Source of the DNA: Bradyrhizobium sp. B097
GTDB lineage: Bacteria > Pseudomonadota > Alphaproteobacteria > Rhizobiales > Xanthobacteraceae
Direction of reading: 5' to 3'
Assembly (NCBI RefSeq): GCF_038957035.1
Contig: NZ_CP152412.1
Location: forward strand, 2,724,501-2,788,500
Length of the DNA stretch: 64,000 nt
Below are positions 9,760 through 21,644 of the stretch, piece by piece. Positions within the stretch are counted from its first letter, which is position 1, and the number at the start of each line of letters is the position of its first letter. The notes below the pieces were generated by a model. That model was not told the origin of the DNA and ran no database searches. It saw only the letters and a program-made list of their open reading frames with translations. Position numbers and translations under genes: made by a program.

Positions 9760-11115
9760 TCAGGCTGCGGATTTCCGCGGCTGCAATTGTTGCTGCCGTG
9801 CCGGCAGTTCGATCCGGACCACCAGGCCATGCGGCTTGCGATCGTGCAGCGACAGCGTGCCGCCATGCGCGAGCACGATGGCGTTGGCGATCGACAGGCC
9901 AAGGCCAAAGCCTTCGGCCTCGTCCATGTTGCGCGCCTGGTCGCCGCGCACGAACGGCTCCAGCACGCTTGCCTTGTGCGCGTCCGAAATGCCGGGGCCG
10001 TCATCCTCGATGTCGATGACGAGGCGATCCGGCCTGACGTCGAGGCGAACCGCAACTTCGCCGCCGAAGCGCACGGCATTGTCGACCAGATTGGTGATGC
10101 TGCGATGCAGGTCGGCCGGCCGCGCGGTCGCCATCGCGTGCTGCGGCCCCTCGTAGCTGACCTTGTGTCCCATGTCGGCGAACTGGTCGGTGACGAGATG
10201 CAGCGTGCTCGCGATGTCGACCAGCGTCATCTCCTCGAGCTTGCGGTCGTTGCGCAGGAACGACAGCACCGATTCCAGCATCGAGCGCATCTGGTCGAGG
10301 TCGCGCAGCATGCGGTGGCGATGGGTCTCGTCCTCGATGAATTCGGCACGCAGCCGCATCCGCGTGATCGGCGTACGCAGGTCGTGGCTGATCGCGGCCA
10401 GCATCTTGGTGCGGTCGTCGATCAATGCCGTGATGCGCTCGCGCATCCGGTTCAGCGCCTTGGCAAGCGAGCGGATCTCCTCGGGGCCGCGTTCGGGCAG
10501 CGGCGCGGCCGCGCCGTTCAGGCTGAAGGTCTCCGCGGCCTTGACGAAGGACGACAGCGGCGCCGTCAGCGCCCATGCCGCCCACAGGCCGAGCAGGGTG
10601 ACGCTGATGACGGCGAACAGCACCGTCATCATCCACGGCCCGCCCCAGAACGGCCGCATGTGCTGGTCCGGCATCAGGTTCGCGGCGAACATGCTGCCGT
10701 CGGGCAGGCGGATCGCGACGCGGCGGATCTCGGCGTCATGCGGCGTGGTCCGCGCCTCGCGCGGCAGCTCGAAGACGCGATAGCCGGCGCCGAGCCGGCG
10801 CAGCGCGTGCAGGCTCGGCGGGTCGGTCTCGGTGAGGGCGCCGGTATCGGACGTGAAGTCAGCGATCGCAAGCTGCGGGAAGGCTCTGATGACGTCGGCC
10901 TGGAGCCGCGGCCGCTCCGATGCCGGGGCATGCCCGAGCAGTTGTGCGGCGGCGGCGAGCTGGGTGTGCCAGCGATCGGACGGCTCCGGCCGGTCCGGCC
11001 GATGGATCAGGAAGGTGGCGGTGATGATCAGGTGCAGCGTGACGATCGAGACGACGACCAGCGCCGCCATCTGGGCGCCGATCCCCCGCAGACTCAGCAC
11101 ACGCAGCAGCTTCAT
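9760..11115 (-). CDS. Membrane sensor histidine kinase (EnvZ-like)
   Basis: A 451-residue kinase. Residues about 15-37 form TM1, a periplasmic sensor region of about 120 residues follows, then TM2 ('WMMTVLFAVISVTLLGLWAA') and a HAMP linker. The phospho-acceptor His244 is in MLAAISHDLRTPITRM, and the ATPase domain shows NLVDNAVRFGG (N box), IDIEDDGPGIS (G1) and GFGLGLSIAN (G2). Its ATG follows the response regulator's stop after two bases, so the pair is co-translated. The signal sensed is unknown. Confidence 0.93.
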   Translation of the reverse strand: MKLLRVLSLRGIGAQMAALVVVSIVTLHLIITATFLIHRPDRPEPSDRWHTQLAAAAQLLGHAPASERPRLQADVIRAFPQLAIADFTSDTGALTETDPPSLHALRRLGAGYRVFELPREARTTPHDAEIRRVAIRLPDGSMFAANLMPDQHMRPFWGGPWMMTVLFAVISVTLLGLWAAWALTAPLSSFVKAAETFSLNGAAAPLPERGPEEIRSLAKALNRMRERITALIDDRTKMLAAISHDLRTPITRMRLRAEFIEDETHRHRMLRDLDQMRSMLESVLSFLRNDRKLEEMTLVDIASTLHLVTDQFADMGHKVSYEGPQHAMATARPADLHRSITNLVDNAVRFGGEVAVRLDVRPDRLVIDIEDDGPGISDAHKASVLEPFVRGDQARNMDEAEGFGLGLSIANAIVLAHGGTLSLHDRKPHGLVVRIELPARQQQLQPRKSAA

Positions 11116-11117
11116 AG

Positions 11118-11855
11118 TCAGTTGCTCGTGGCGGCAACCGCCTCCACCCTCGGAGTGAACACATAGCCGCCGGACCGCACCGTCTTGATCATGGTGGCTT
11201 CCTGCGGATCGGGCTCGATCTTGCGTCGGATACGGCTGACCAGCACGTCGATCGAACGCTCGAACGAGCCGGCGCTGCGGCCCTGCGTCAGGTCGAGCAG
11301 GCTGTCGCGCGACAGCACGCGGCCGGGCCGCTCGCAGAAGGTACGAAGCAGGTCGAATTCGGCGCTGGTCATGGCGACGCGCGCGCCTTCGGGGTTGCGC
11401 AGCTCGCGCAGGCGGATGTCGATGCGCCAGCCGAGGAAGGTCAGCGTGGTCGCACCCTCGATCGCGCTGGCGTTGCGCGCGGCGGCCTGCCGGCGCAGCA
11501 CCGCATTGATCCGCGCCAGCAGCTCGCGCGGGTTGAACGGCTTGGCCAGGTAATCGTCGGCGCCCATCTCGAGGCCGAGGATGCGGTCGACGTCCTCGCC
11601 GCGCGCGGTCAGCATGATGATCGGCGTCTGCGACTCCGCGCGCACCTTGCGGCACAGGCTGAGGCCGTCCTCACCGGGCAGCATGACATCGAGCACCAGC
11701 AGATCCACGCGGTGGTCGGTCATGGCCTTGGCCATCTCGCGGCCGTCGGAGGCGGTCGTGACATTGCAGGAATTGGTGCGGAGATATTTTGCGATGAGAG
11801 ACCGCGTTTCGCGGTCGTCCTCGACGACGAGGATATTGGGCGCAGCCTGGGTCAT
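11118..11855 (-). CDS. OmpR-family response regulator
   Basis: A 245-residue regulator with a receiver domain (residues 7-120; acidic pocket EDD at 12-14, phosphorylated Asp56 in LLVLDVMLPGEDG, Lys in ADDYLAKPFNPRELL) and a C-terminal winged helix (MTSAEFDLLRTFCERPGRVL, then 'RSIDVLVSRIRRKIEPDPQE'). It is upstream of and nearly fused to its kinase. Targets are not evident from this window. Confidence 0.95.
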   Translation of the reverse strand: MTQAAPNILVVEDDRETRSLIAKYLRTNSCNVTTASDGREMAKAMTDHRVDLLVLDVMLPGEDGLSLCRKVRAESQTPIIMLTARGEDVDRILGLEMGADDYLAKPFNPRELLARINAVLRRQAAARNASAIEGATTLTFLGWRIDIRLRELRNPEGARVAMTSAEFDLLRTFCERPGRVLSRDSLLDLTQGRSAGSFERSIDVLVSRIRRKIEPDPQEATMIKTVRSGGYVFTPRVEAVAATSN

Positions 11856-12090
11856 ACCGACTCTTTTGTCCGTGATTCGGGGGAAGCGGCTCAGGAATTT
11901 TGTTTCAGTGCATTTCTGGAATCTTGCCCGGCATAACGAGTTAACAGGTCGGCGCTGTGGAGAAAAGTTAGCGTTCTGTCATCAAGCCTAATCCGTTGAA
12001 ATACCGGCGGAAGTCTCCGATGCCGCCCGTCGGTCGCGCGGCGCCATGGCGGTCCGAAAAAGGGGAAGAGCGGCTGTCATATCCAGCGTC

Positions 12091-12116
12091 GGAACCCGTT
12101 CCCCAGGCGACGCGTT
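12091..12116 (+). promoter_or_regulatory. EcfG-type general stress promoter
   Basis: GGAAC (12091-12095), a 17-base spacer, then CGTT (12113-12116), matching the alphaproteobacterial EcfG consensus GGAAC-N16/17-CGTT. It lies 28 bases before the ATG of the PRC-barrel gene at 12144. Confidence 0.7.
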
Positions 12117-12143
12117 GTTTCTCTTTCAGGCCAGGAGGGTGAG

Positions 12144-12521
12144 ATGGCTGTCGAGGTCAGGGCAAGGCCGCATCAGCTCATTGCAAGCGATCGGGTCGAG
12201 GGCACGGCGGTGCGCCGCGCCAATGGCGACATGATCGGCCATATCGAGCGGCTGATGATCGACAAGATCTCGGGCAAGGTGTCGTACGCGGTGCTGAGCT
12301 TCGGTGGTTTCCTCGGTATCGGAACCAATCTGCTTCCGCTGCCGTGGGGCCGGCTGCACTACAATCCGAAGTTCGAGGCCTATGAGCTCGACATCGAGGA
12401 CGACGAATTGAAGCGCGCGCCGTCGTTCCGCGCCGACAAGGATTTCGATTGGGGCGACCGCTCGCAGGAAGTCGAGCTGCATCGCTTCTACGGCGTGCCG
12501 CCCTACTGGGGCGGCTTCTGA
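12144..12521 (+). CDS. PRC-barrel domain protein (cytoplasmic)
   Basis: A 125-residue protein dominated by a PRC-barrel: 'IASDRVEGTAVRRANGDMIG', then 'HIERLMIDKISGKVSYAVLS' and FGGFLGIGTNLLPLPWGRL. PRC barrels are small beta barrels found in the photosynthetic reaction centre H subunit, RimM and many stress-induced proteins. It has no signal peptide, unlike the second PRC gene 370 bp downstream. AGGAGGGTGAG precedes the ATG. The EcfG-type promoter suggests membership of the general stress regulon (inference). Confidence 0.88.
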   Translation: MAVEVRARPHQLIASDRVEGTAVRRANGDMIGHIERLMIDKISGKVSYAVLSFGGFLGIGTNLLPLPWGRLHYNPKFEAYELDIEDDELKRAPSFRADKDFDWGDRSQEVELHRFYGVPPYWGGF

Positions 12522-12893
12522 GCGCAACACGTCGTGCTCCATCAGCTTCCGGGGCGCGACGCGACATGCGCGTGCGGATGATTTTGGGCAAGCGCGGTTC
12601 GCCGGGACGACTTAGTGAGCCAAACATCGTCACATCAGGGACTGCGCGTCCGGCGCAGTCGTGAGGCTCAACCGCAGCCTACTTGAGAGATCACGATCGC
12701 TTTCGTCAAGGACCGCAACGTTCCATGCGTTGGAAAGTGCGCAACCCTCGGGCTTGCCGCATCGCTTCCATGGCGTTCCCGGCATGGCGTTCCCAAGCAT
12801 TGGGGCGGCTTTTGAGCGCAGGCTCATTAGGAACGGTCGCGGACATCACGGGTTTTCCCAGCATCGATTTTGCGAACTGAGGAGAGCGCAACT
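12522..12893. other. 372-bp gap between the two PRC-barrel genes
   Basis: It holds a short direct repeat (CATGGCGTTCCC twice, at 12769-12791) and the second EcfG-type promoter. No coding frame with a ribosome binding site is visible. Confidence 0.5.
12830..12854 (+). promoter_or_regulatory. Second EcfG-type promoter (one mismatch)
   Basis: GGAAC (12830-12834), a 16-base spacer, GGTT (12851-12854), differing from the CGTT consensus at one base. It lies 39 bases before the ATG at 12894. Confidence 0.5.
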
Positions 12894-13409
12894 ATGTTGG
12901 TCAAATCCATCATCGCCGGCGTGGCCGGCTCCGCCCTGCTTGCAACCGTCGCAATTGCACAGACACCCACCGACAAGGGCGACAAGATGTCTCCTGCGGC
13001 GTCGACATCAACGTCGACCACGTCTGCCACCTCGTATCAAGGTAACTGGCGCGCGTCGAAGGTCGTCGGCCTCAGCGTGTACAACGACAAGAACGAGAGC
13101 GTCGGTTCGATCAACGATCTCTTGATGGACAAGGACGGTGCCATCAAGGCCGTCGTCATCGGCGTCGGCGGCTTCCTCGGCGTCGGCGAGCATCTGGTCG
13201 CCGTGCCGCTCGACAAGGTGAAGTTCTCAAGCGAGCCGGTCGCCTACACCGGCGCGTCGAACACCGGCAGCACGACCAAGTCAACGACCACCACCGGCGC
13301 GGCGCCCGCGGCGGCGAAGCCGAATCCCTGGTATCCGGATCACGCGGTGTTCAGCGCGACCAAGGATGAGCTGAAGGCGATGCCGGAGTTCAAGTACGCG
13401 ACCGACTGA
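12894..13409 (+). CDS. Exported PRC-barrel domain protein
   Basis: A 171-residue protein with a signal peptide (MLVKSIIAGVAGSALLATVA, cleaved after IAQ). A Thr/Ser-rich linker follows, then a PRC-barrel ('NWRASKVVGLSVYNDKNESV' to 'AVVIGVGGFLGVGEHLVAVP') and a Thr/Ala-rich segment before the end. The ATG at 12894 has GAGGAGAGCGC upstream; a TTG 24 bases earlier is in frame but adds a charged N-terminus that would spoil the signal peptide. A terminator follows at 13441. Confidence 0.87.
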   Translation: MLVKSIIAGVAGSALLATVAIAQTPTDKGDKMSPAASTSTSTTSATSYQGNWRASKVVGLSVYNDKNESVGSINDLLMDKDGAIKAVVIGVGGFLGVGEHLVAVPLDKVKFSSEPVAYTGASNTGSTTKSTTTTGAAPAAAKPNPWYPDHAVFSATKDELKAMPEFKYATD

Positions 13410-13440
13410 CGCGGATCGTAACCACCACCCGTAAGAGACC

Positions 13441-13471
13441 AGCGCGCCCGGTACTGCCGGGCGTGCTTTTT
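13441..13471 (+). terminator. Intrinsic terminator after PRC-barrel gene
   Basis: Stem AGCGCGCCCGG / CCGGGCGTGCT (one G-T pair), loop TACTG, followed by a T5 run. Confidence 0.88.
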
Positions 13472-13644
13472 GTTGACTTGCGGATCAAGGCCCCGGTCGA
13501 GAGTAGGGAAAGGAGTAGGCAGGAAGCAGTTTTGGATATCGCGCCCGTGCACCTTTGGTAAGGTGAGGTCGGCGAGACGCCATTGCTTTTATCAATCCTT
13601 GAATTGCGCTTAGGTACTCTTTCGTCAACTGGCTGAAGAACCCG

Positions 13645-16713
<3,069 letters not shown>

Positions 16714-16755
16714 TGCAAGCGCGCTCGGTGATGCCGGGCGCGCCGTGCTGCGGCG

Positions 16756-18153
16756 TTACCAGCCCAGTTCACGCAGGTAAGCTGCACGGGCGGCAACGCC
16801 GGTGTGCGTGAAATCCGTGAAGACCCCATCCACGCCGAGACGGAAGAACTTCAGATATTCCAGGCCAGGATCGCCGTGATAGTCGGCGGCCAGATATTTC
16901 TTCTCGTTCCGGAACGTGAAGACGTGCACGAACAGGCCGAGCTTGTGCGCGTCGGCAATGACGCTGGTGGCCTCCTGCGTCGAGGCCTCCGCCGTCGATC
17001 CCTTGTAGGGCTTGCCGTCGGCGTTGCTGTCCTTCCATGGCGAGATCTTGTAGGGGACGATATAGGCCTTCCACGGACCGATGCCGTCGGCATAGGTCTT
17101 GATCTCGGCGAGGCCCTCGGGCGTCAGCATCGCATCGAAGGTGCGGCCGTCACCCGCGACCGTCCAGTCGTATGGACGGGAATTGGCGATGTTGTTGAGC
17201 AGCACCTTGCCGGTCTTGAAATCGACGCCGTTGCCGTCGATCAGCTGGACCTGCCGCGTTTCCAGTCCGTGGCTGCGCATATATTTCAGGCTGCCGGGCT
17301 CAAAGCTCTGAACGATGATCGGCGCGTCCTTCGTGTTGAGGCCGTTATCCCTGATGATCTTGATCAGGGCGTCCTCGAGCGGGTGGCTGCCGGGCGCGCC
17401 GCAGCCATTGGCGATCGCCTGGGCATTGTTCCAGGTCGGATTCTTGGTTTCCGGATAGACCGCGATCGACCGTCCCGTCGCCTTGCTCTTGGCTTTGGCG
17501 ATGTCGATGATGTCCTGGAAGCTTATGATCGGAAACTTGCCGTTGAACAGTTTTGGCCGTTCGTTGGCCGCATCATAGGTGGTGCCGGCGATCCAGGTCT
17601 TTAGCTCGTCCATCGTGAAATCGGTGATCGACCAATCATTGGTGTGGTCGTCGCCGTCGACGATGAGCGCTTTCAGCACCGATTTGGGATCGGCCGGATC
17701 GATGAGGTCGGTGGGATATTCGGCCGGCCCGCTGGTCGGCGTTTGCGGCCATTTCACCTTGACGGGAACGCCCGGCGCCGTGCGCTTGCGTTTGGCGACT
17801 TCCGCATTGGTCTTCGCCACCTCGGCGACGTTGGTGTTGTCGCCGAGCCAAGGATTATGACGTGCCACCAGCACGCAATCCCTGGTCAAATGCAGGTCCT
17901 CTTCGAGCGCGTCGGTGCCGAGGTCGGCGGCCAGCTCATACGATGCCTCGGTCTCCTCGGGCACCAGGCCCGGCACGCCGCGATGCCCGATCACGAGCGG
18001 CAACTTGCCATCGACGGTCAGGAACGGGTTGGCGCCGGCCGGGGCCGGGCCGGTTTGCGCTGATGCCATCGACGGCAGCAGGACCGCCAAAGCCGCCGCA
18101 CCGAGCAGCATCGCGCCAACATGCATCTTCCGTCGCGAACGAATCTGCCTCAC
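16756..18153 (-). CDS. Exported glycerophosphodiester phosphodiesterase
   Basis: A 465-residue GlpQ-type enzyme that hydrolyses glycerophosphodiesters to glycerol-3-phosphate and an alcohol. The N-terminus (MRQIRSRRKMHVGAMLLGAA to SMASAQ) is a signal peptide. The catalytic start is VIGHRGVPGLVPEETEASYE, then DALEEDLHLTRDCVLVARHN; the usual HD of the second motif is HN here. The C-terminus has the GVFTDFTHTG ending. I chose GTG at 18153, with GGAG eight bases upstream, over ATG 18126, which would lose the Arg-rich n-region. It may recycle phospholipid head groups in the periplasm. Confidence 0.87.
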   Translation of the reverse strand: MRQIRSRRKMHVGAMLLGAAALAVLLPSMASAQTGPAPAGANPFLTVDGKLPLVIGHRGVPGLVPEETEASYELAADLGTDALEEDLHLTRDCVLVARHNPWLGDNTNVAEVAKTNAEVAKRKRTAPGVPVKVKWPQTPTSGPAEYPTDLIDPADPKSVLKALIVDGDDHTNDWSITDFTMDELKTWIAGTTYDAANERPKLFNGKFPIISFQDIIDIAKAKSKATGRSIAVYPETKNPTWNNAQAIANGCGAPGSHPLEDALIKIIRDNGLNTKDAPIIVQSFEPGSLKYMRSHGLETRQVQLIDGNGVDFKTGKVLLNNIANSRPYDWTVAGDGRTFDAMLTPEGLAEIKTYADGIGPWKAYIVPYKISPWKDSNADGKPYKGSTAEASTQEATSVIADAHKLGLFVHVFTFRNEKKYLAADYHGDPGLEYLKFFRLGVDGVFTDFTHTGVAARAAYLRELGW

Positions 18154-18355
18154 GGCCAAATCTCCATCTTTTGCGTGGCATCGGGGCGATGCCATGAAGG
18201 CCGAGCCGAACAGGGCCGACGCCGTTGTCTTCTTGTCGCAATCTTCTGACAGTCCGATGACTATTCGGCGAGACGGGCCCATACAAGCTTCCGCGACGCG
18301 CCGGGGGGCGACAGCACGCACCTCACTGCGGCTCGCGGCCGGGCGCGGCGCGTTG

Positions 18356-19327
18356 TCAACGTCCGATCCGGACGCTCATGCCGGGTTCGAGGCCTTCTGC
18401 GGCGCCTGCGGGGTCGAGACGCAGGCGCAGCGTGTTGCGGTCGTGATCGCCGATCACGCGCTCGGCCTGCCAGGTGGCGAACACCCCGAGCGGCCGCAAC
18501 TCGGTGATGGCAGCCTTGGTGGCGGCGCTGGAACCGTTCGGTATCACGCTCACGGTCTTGCCCATCGCAAGACCGTCGAGATGGTCCTCGCGCACGTTGA
18601 ACGACAGCCATTGCTTGCCGGCCGCCGCGATCATCAGGATCGGCTGACCCGCGCGAACGTTCTCGCCCACTTCCGCGGCGATCACGCTGACCACGCCGTC
18701 GACCGGCGCGCGCAGCACCATCTTGTCGAGGCGGCGCTCGAGCACCGCAACGGCGGCCGCGGCCGCCTGCACCTGGGCGTCGGCGATGGCGCGCTCCTCC
18801 TTGGTCGGCCCCGCCATGGCGGCTTCGTAATTCGCCTGCGCCGCCGCCACGCCGGCGCGCGCCGCGGCAACGTCGTTCTCGGCCTGGTCGAGCGCCTGCT
18901 GGGTTTCAAAGCTCTGGCTCGCCAGCGTGGTGATCCGCTTCAGCTGGGTCTCCACATAGTCGAGCCGCGAATTGGCCTTCGAGATCGCAGCTTTCAGCGA
19001 GTCGATCTGCTCGCGGCGGACGCCGGCATAGACGTTGTTGCGGCTCGCCTCCGCGGCGGCATGCGCGGCCCGTGCCTGGTCCGCCTGTGCGCTCAACTCG
19101 ACCGCGGAGAGCTTGGCGAGGACGTCGCCCGCGTGCACCTTGGCGCCTTTCTCGACCGCGATCGACACCAGCTGGCCGTTGACTTCCGGCTCTATCCTGA
19201 CTTCGGTCGAGCGGACCACGCCGACGATTGCGGGCGCCGGCGTCGCGCGGCTCTCGGCGTAGATCAGCGCACCGGCGACGAGCACAAGCGGGATCGCGAC
19301 AATGGCTGCGCGCCTAGCGTTGGGCAT
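18356..19327 (-). CDS. HlyD-family periplasmic adaptor (second of operon)
   Basis: A 323-residue membrane fusion protein: one N-terminal TM (residues 7-25), a biotinyl-lipoyl-like half motif ('VRIEPEVNGQLVSIAVEKGA'), a long alpha-helical hairpin (about 70-180) rich in Ala, Gln and Glu, and the returning lipoyl half 'MVLRAPVDGVVSVIAAEVGE'. Such adaptors bridge an inner-membrane pump to the outer membrane. It overlaps the upstream permease gene by 14 bases. Confidence 0.9.
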   Translation of the reverse strand: MPNARRAAIVAIPLVLVAGALIYAESRATPAPAIVGVVRSTEVRIEPEVNGQLVSIAVEKGAKVHAGDVLAKLSAVELSAQADQARAAHAAAEASRNNVYAGVRREQIDSLKAAISKANSRLDYVETQLKRITTLASQSFETQQALDQAENDVAAARAGVAAAQANYEAAMAGPTKEERAIADAQVQAAAAAVAVLERRLDKMVLRAPVDGVVSVIAAEVGENVRAGQPILMIAAAGKQWLSFNVREDHLDGLAMGKTVSVIPNGSSAATKAAITELRPLGVFATWQAERVIGDHDRNTLRLRLDPAGAAEGLEPGMSVRIGR

Positions 19328-21644
19328 GTTGCTGTCCTCTCTTGAACACCAGCGCGGAGATCACGGCGAGCACGAAATAGCCCAGGGCCAGGCACCACAA
19401 CCTGAGCCAGTCATGCGAGACCTCCCAGATGCTGGCGCCGAGCTGGTTGATACGCACGAGGCCGTCGATCGCCGAGTCGGCCGGAAACAGCCGGCCGAGC
19501 GCCGTGGCCGCTGGAGGGATGGCCTCGCGCGGCCATGCGAAGCCGGCGGTGAAGAATTGCGGCAGGCTGGTCGCCAGCAGCAGGATGGTGGCGTTCTCCG
19601 GCCGCGTGAACCAGGCGCCGATCGCCTGTCCCAGGAAGCTCGTCGCCAGCAGGAAGACGGTCGCCAGCGCGAAGATCTGCGGCAGATGGCCCAGCGTCGA
19701 GAAACCATAGATCCGCGGCAGCACGATCAGATAGAGCGCGAGCGCCGGCAGATAGATGGTCAGATGGGCCACGCCGCGCCCGAACACGCCCGCGACCGTG
19801 TTGCGGGAGTTCGCCAGCGCCGTGCCGGTCAGCATCGCCGCGCCGATCAGCAGCGTCTGTTGCAGGATCAGGATGAACGCCGCCGGCACGATGTAGCTCG
19901 CATAGCCGCCGACCGGGTTGAAGATCGGTTGCAGCAGGACGTTGGCCGGGCTGAGGCTCGCGAGCTTCGCCTTGACCAGACTGCCGTCGGAGCGGGCGCC
20001 CCGCGACACCAGTTCGGATGCCAGCGTGCCGATCGCGGTGGCGACCGCGCCTGCGGTCGACCGGAAGATGAACAGATAGGTGGCGTCGGCGTAGACCGGG
20101 ATGTGCGCGGTGAGGCCCTTGAGCACGTCGCGTTCGGTGCCGGGCGGAATCTGCACGGCGGCGAATGCATAGCCACGGTCGATGGCGGTGCTTGCCTCCG
20201 CGAGGGTGCGGGCGCGAACCGTCACGCTCAACGTGCCGCTGGCGTCGAGCGTCTCGACGATCTGGCGTGAGAGATCGCTGAGATCATTGTCGACGACCGC
20301 AATCGGCAGCTTGCGCAGGATCTGGTTCAGATAGGGTTGCGGATAATAGATGCCGTAGACCAGCGGTGCCAGGAACAGCAGGCTGAAGGCGCTGCGCGTT
20401 CCGAGCACGCGCCGCCATTCCGCCAGGAAGGCGCCGCCGACGCCGGGCGGCGTCTGCTCGCTGACCGGCGGTTCGGCCGGCCGCGCCGCCGCGAACCAGC
20501 CCCGGCGCGTCAGGCTCGCCATGCGCCACCATGCGAGCGCGGCAAACAGCAGGGTGAGGCCGGCGAGCGCCGCGAAGGGAATTGCCGATTCCGACGCGGG
20601 CAATCCGCGCGCCGCCTGTCCCATCAGCACCGCCATGTACCAGCGCAGCGGCAGGATCGCGCTCCAGACCTGCGCAAACGTATTCATGCCGATGGTGGGA
20701 AAACCGACACCGGCATAGCCGAACGCAGGGGAGGCGATCAGGCCGGCGAGGCCGAGCCCGGTCGCGAGGTCGCGGACCAGAAGCTGGAGCAGGGCGCCGA
20801 GCGACAGATAGGCGATGATCAGAAGCAGGCCCGCCGCGATCATCAGCAACGCGTCGCCCTTGAAGGGAATCTGCAGCACGCCCTCGAGGATCAGCGGCTG
20901 GGCCAGCATGATCAGGATGAAGATCACGAACAGCGGCGCGAGCTTGCCGGCGAGTGCGGCGATCGGATCGCCGCCGGCGCTTTCGAGCCACTCGCGGGCG
21001 TTGCGGCGGCGGAATTCGGAGCCGACCGAATAGCCCGCGGCGAGCGTGATCACGACGTGGATGATCGTCGGCAGCAGCGCACGCAGCAGGAATTGCGCGT
21101 AGTTCTTCTGCGGATTGACCAGCGCAATGGTCTCCGCGGTCAGCGTTCCCATCGACGCCGGGGCGGGGGCGGCGCGATTGGCCGGCGCGGCCGCGCTCGC
21201 CGCGGCGGACAGCACATCGTTCAAGCCCGACGACGCGATGCCGGCCGCGGTCAGGAATTGCTGGTTGTAGAAGCCGACGACCTGCGGACGGCGATCCGCC
21301 TTCAGGTCGCGTTCGAAATTCGGCGGGATGAAGATCGCCGAAATCGCCTTGCCGGAGCGGATGTCCTGCACGGCTGACGACAGCGAGCCGGAATCGTCGA
21401 CGATCCGCAGGCTCGGCGAGGCCGCGACCTGCTGCGTCAGCGCGCGCGAGGTATCCGACTTGTCGGTGTCGACGATGGTGACGCCGAGGCCGCGGATCAC
21501 CGGTTGGCTGAACACGGTGGTGAGCACCGCGAAGGCGAACAGCGGCACGCCGAAGATCAGCAGCAATGCTACGCGGTCGCGCACCAGCCACCGGCACTCG
21601 CGCTGTGCGACCCGCCAGAATCCGGGCTTTGAGGCCAGCCTCAT
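19314..21644 (-). CDS. Double-length ABC-2 type permease (two units fused)
   Basis: A 776-residue inner-membrane protein built of two tandem YhhJ-like ABC-2 units. Unit one runs about 1-385: an N-terminal TM near 27-46, a large periplasmic loop carrying VTIVDTDKSDTSRALTQQ, then about five TMs. Unit two runs about 400-776 and repeats the plan ('LLFLAPLVYGIYYPQPYLNQ', then IAVVDNDLSDLSRQIVETL, then five TMs). Each unit normally dimerises, so this chain could be a complete channel. No ATP-binding gene lies in the operon. The start overlaps the upstream hlyD-like stop (ATGA). Confidence 0.9.
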   Translation of the reverse strand: MRLASKPGFWRVAQRECRWLVRDRVALLLIFGVPLFAFAVLTTVFSQPVIRGLGVTIVDTDKSDTSRALTQQVAASPSLRIVDDSGSLSSAVQDIRSGKAISAIFIPPNFERDLKADRRPQVVGFYNQQFLTAAGIASSGLNDVLSAAASAAAPANRAAPAPASMGTLTAETIALVNPQKNYAQFLLRALLPTIIHVVITLAAGYSVGSEFRRRNAREWLESAGGDPIAALAGKLAPLFVIFILIMLAQPLILEGVLQIPFKGDALLMIAAGLLLIIAYLSLGALLQLLVRDLATGLGLAGLIASPAFGYAGVGFPTIGMNTFAQVWSAILPLRWYMAVLMGQAARGLPASESAIPFAALAGLTLLFAALAWWRMASLTRRGWFAAARPAEPPVSEQTPPGVGGAFLAEWRRVLGTRSAFSLLFLAPLVYGIYYPQPYLNQILRKLPIAVVDNDLSDLSRQIVETLDASGTLSVTVRARTLAEASTAIDRGYAFAAVQIPPGTERDVLKGLTAHIPVYADATYLFIFRSTAGAVATAIGTLASELVSRGARSDGSLVKAKLASLSPANVLLQPIFNPVGGYASYIVPAAFILILQQTLLIGAAMLTGTALANSRNTVAGVFGRGVAHLTIYLPALALYLIVLPRIYGFSTLGHLPQIFALATVFLLATSFLGQAIGAWFTRPENATILLLATSLPQFFTAGFAWPREAIPPAATALGRLFPADSAIDGLVRINQLGASIWEVSHDWLRLWCLALGYFVLAVISALVFKRGQQHAQR

